Made by a program: the position numbers and the translations under genes
Assembly: GCA_036583965.1 (NCBI GenBank)
Contig: JAZBQD010000015.1
Coordinates: forward strand, 70,224,330-70,288,329
DNA: 64,000 nucleotides
Source: Prunella strophiata
Taxonomy: Eukaryota > Chordata > Aves > Passeriformes > Prunellidae
Direction: 5' to 3'
Shown here: piece after piece, positions 62,902-64,000 of the stretch
Position numbering within the stretch: the stretch's first letter is position 1
Layout of the letters: each line of letters starts with the position of its first letter
Notes under the pieces: model-generated
What the model was told of the DNA's origin: nothing
What the model saw: the letters and a program-made list of their open reading frames with translations, nothing else
Databases searched by the model: none

Positions 62902-64000
62902 GTAAGACTGTCATTATTACTAATTTTACTTCCATTGGGTACATTTCCAAGAACCATTCTATATGAAAGCATTCACACATTTTGTGGGACATCACAAAAT
63001 TTTTTTGTGACTAAGTGGTTGCATGCTGAGACTCCCTCCATCCGTTTTATAAATACCAGAGATGTGCATGCTTAAAATACATTAGGAAATACTAGAAGGA
63101 TTTTGCTGTTATATTTTTAAACACCTTTAATCATGAATACTTGATACCAATCACCAGCTTCTTTGTAGAGTGAATATTTGATTCTAGTGACCAGTTAACA
63201 TGGCAAAAAATGCTAGTTTTGTTCAACACTGCTTATTGCTATCTTTTCCAGTTTAAAATGTTTGAGGTCTCAGTGTAGGCTTTCTGTGGCCTACAAGGTG
63301 TTCTCTAGCAATGCATGGGAAAAAGGACTGGGAGTCTCCTTACTTGTCTGGAAAAATTGATGAGTAGAGAAGAAGTGAAGTACTATTCACATTTTTTAAA
63401 TTTTGTAATGAAGAAAAAGCAAAATATAATTGCAGCCTAATAGCAGCACTTTTGAAACATCAATAAATGATGTGCAATATCCAGCACTGTGGCTGATTGA
63501 TTCTTTTGAGTTCTGTCACATTATTTTCTTTTCTCCAAACCGCTCTACATGGGAATATGGCTCATATAATATTTTTATAACTCCTCAAAGGATGGAAAAA
63601 GTATTTTAAACATATAAATATGTCTTCTGAAGATTTCATGCTGATTCTATGAGTTTAACCTTTAAATTGTATATTACTCTCTCCAGAATGCCCTCTAGGT
63701 CCTTGAGACAGACTTGGAATAAATTCTCTGACTTTTTATTCAGATCTTGCAAAGACTTGAGCAAATACTGAACTTTAAGTAGTTCCTTTAAACTCTTAAA
63801 TGTAAATTTTTAAAATTACTGGTGCATGTTGGTAATACTTTTGGAGCCCTTATCTTTGTGGGTGACTTTATATTTTCATTTTCTTGGAAGGTTCTGGGAT
63901 TAATTGTCTAAGAAACCTCCTACCTGGTTTGGGTTTTCTTTAGGTTTTATATCTTTTCAATAGTTTAAACTACCAAACCAGGTCATACTTGCATGTAATA
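62902..64000 (+). other. ADCY2: ADCY2 intron 2, 5' part
   Basis: Begins with the consensus donor GTAAGA and continues as AT-rich sequence to the window edge. No repeat or further exon recognised. The rest of the gene, including both catalytic domains, lies beyond the window. Confidence 0.85.

Noticed and set aside
1..64000. CRISPR arrays, operons, phage or bacterial defence systems
   Set aside because: The sequence has vertebrate introns, CR1 repeats and a CpG island. No regularly spaced repeat-spacer array or dense coding was seen.

Overview
The window reads as a piece of a bird genome, most likely a passerine. It is AT-rich, intron- and repeat-laden DNA with many decayed CR1 retrotransposons in both orientations, one retroviral-type solo LTR of a kind I associate with songbirds, and one CpG island. 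I see no bacterial genes, operons, CRISPR arrays or phage.

The only protein-coding gene I can support is the 5' part of ADCY2 (adenylate cyclase type 2, a membrane enzyme making cAMP) on the + strand. Exon 1 (42528-42755, 76 codons) lies in a CpG island (about 41810-43080). Intron 1 is 19,947 bp. Exon 2 (62703-62901) carries the next two membrane helices, and the window ends inside intron 2. Exon 2 is 199 bp where the family needs 198: one extra base in a GGG run (62874-62876) breaks the frame. This is either an assembly error or a real frameshift, and it is the most checkable oddity here.

From 1 to 41.8 kb the sequence is intergenic DNA upstream of ADCY2. It holds a 1,091-bp uninterrupted purine tract (4479-5569) of GGGAAA-type units with an 80-bp higher-order repeat; CR1 copies at about 7.0, 13.2-14.6, 22.0, 22.8-24.7, 33.1, 38.0 and 38.9-40.1 kb; older amniote LINE relics at about 0.45, 17.9, 26.3-27.8, 30.7 and 31.6 kb; a solo LTR (25614-26258) with a probable 5-bp target duplication; and two perfect hairpins (15316-15345, 32741-32768).

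Intron 1 holds further CR1 pieces (50.4 and 53.6 kb), a TA-rich microsatellite, a small minisatellite at 59.2 kb, and a CR1 copy (61128 to about 62480) ending only about 220 bp before exon 2. That CR1 retains recognisable remnants of its ORF1 esterase and ORF2 endonuclease.

I found no evidence for a new biological system. The observations are about gene integrity, repeat architecture and possible DNA secondary structure. Repeat family calls rest on remembered consensus features, not on a search, and repeat edges are approximate.
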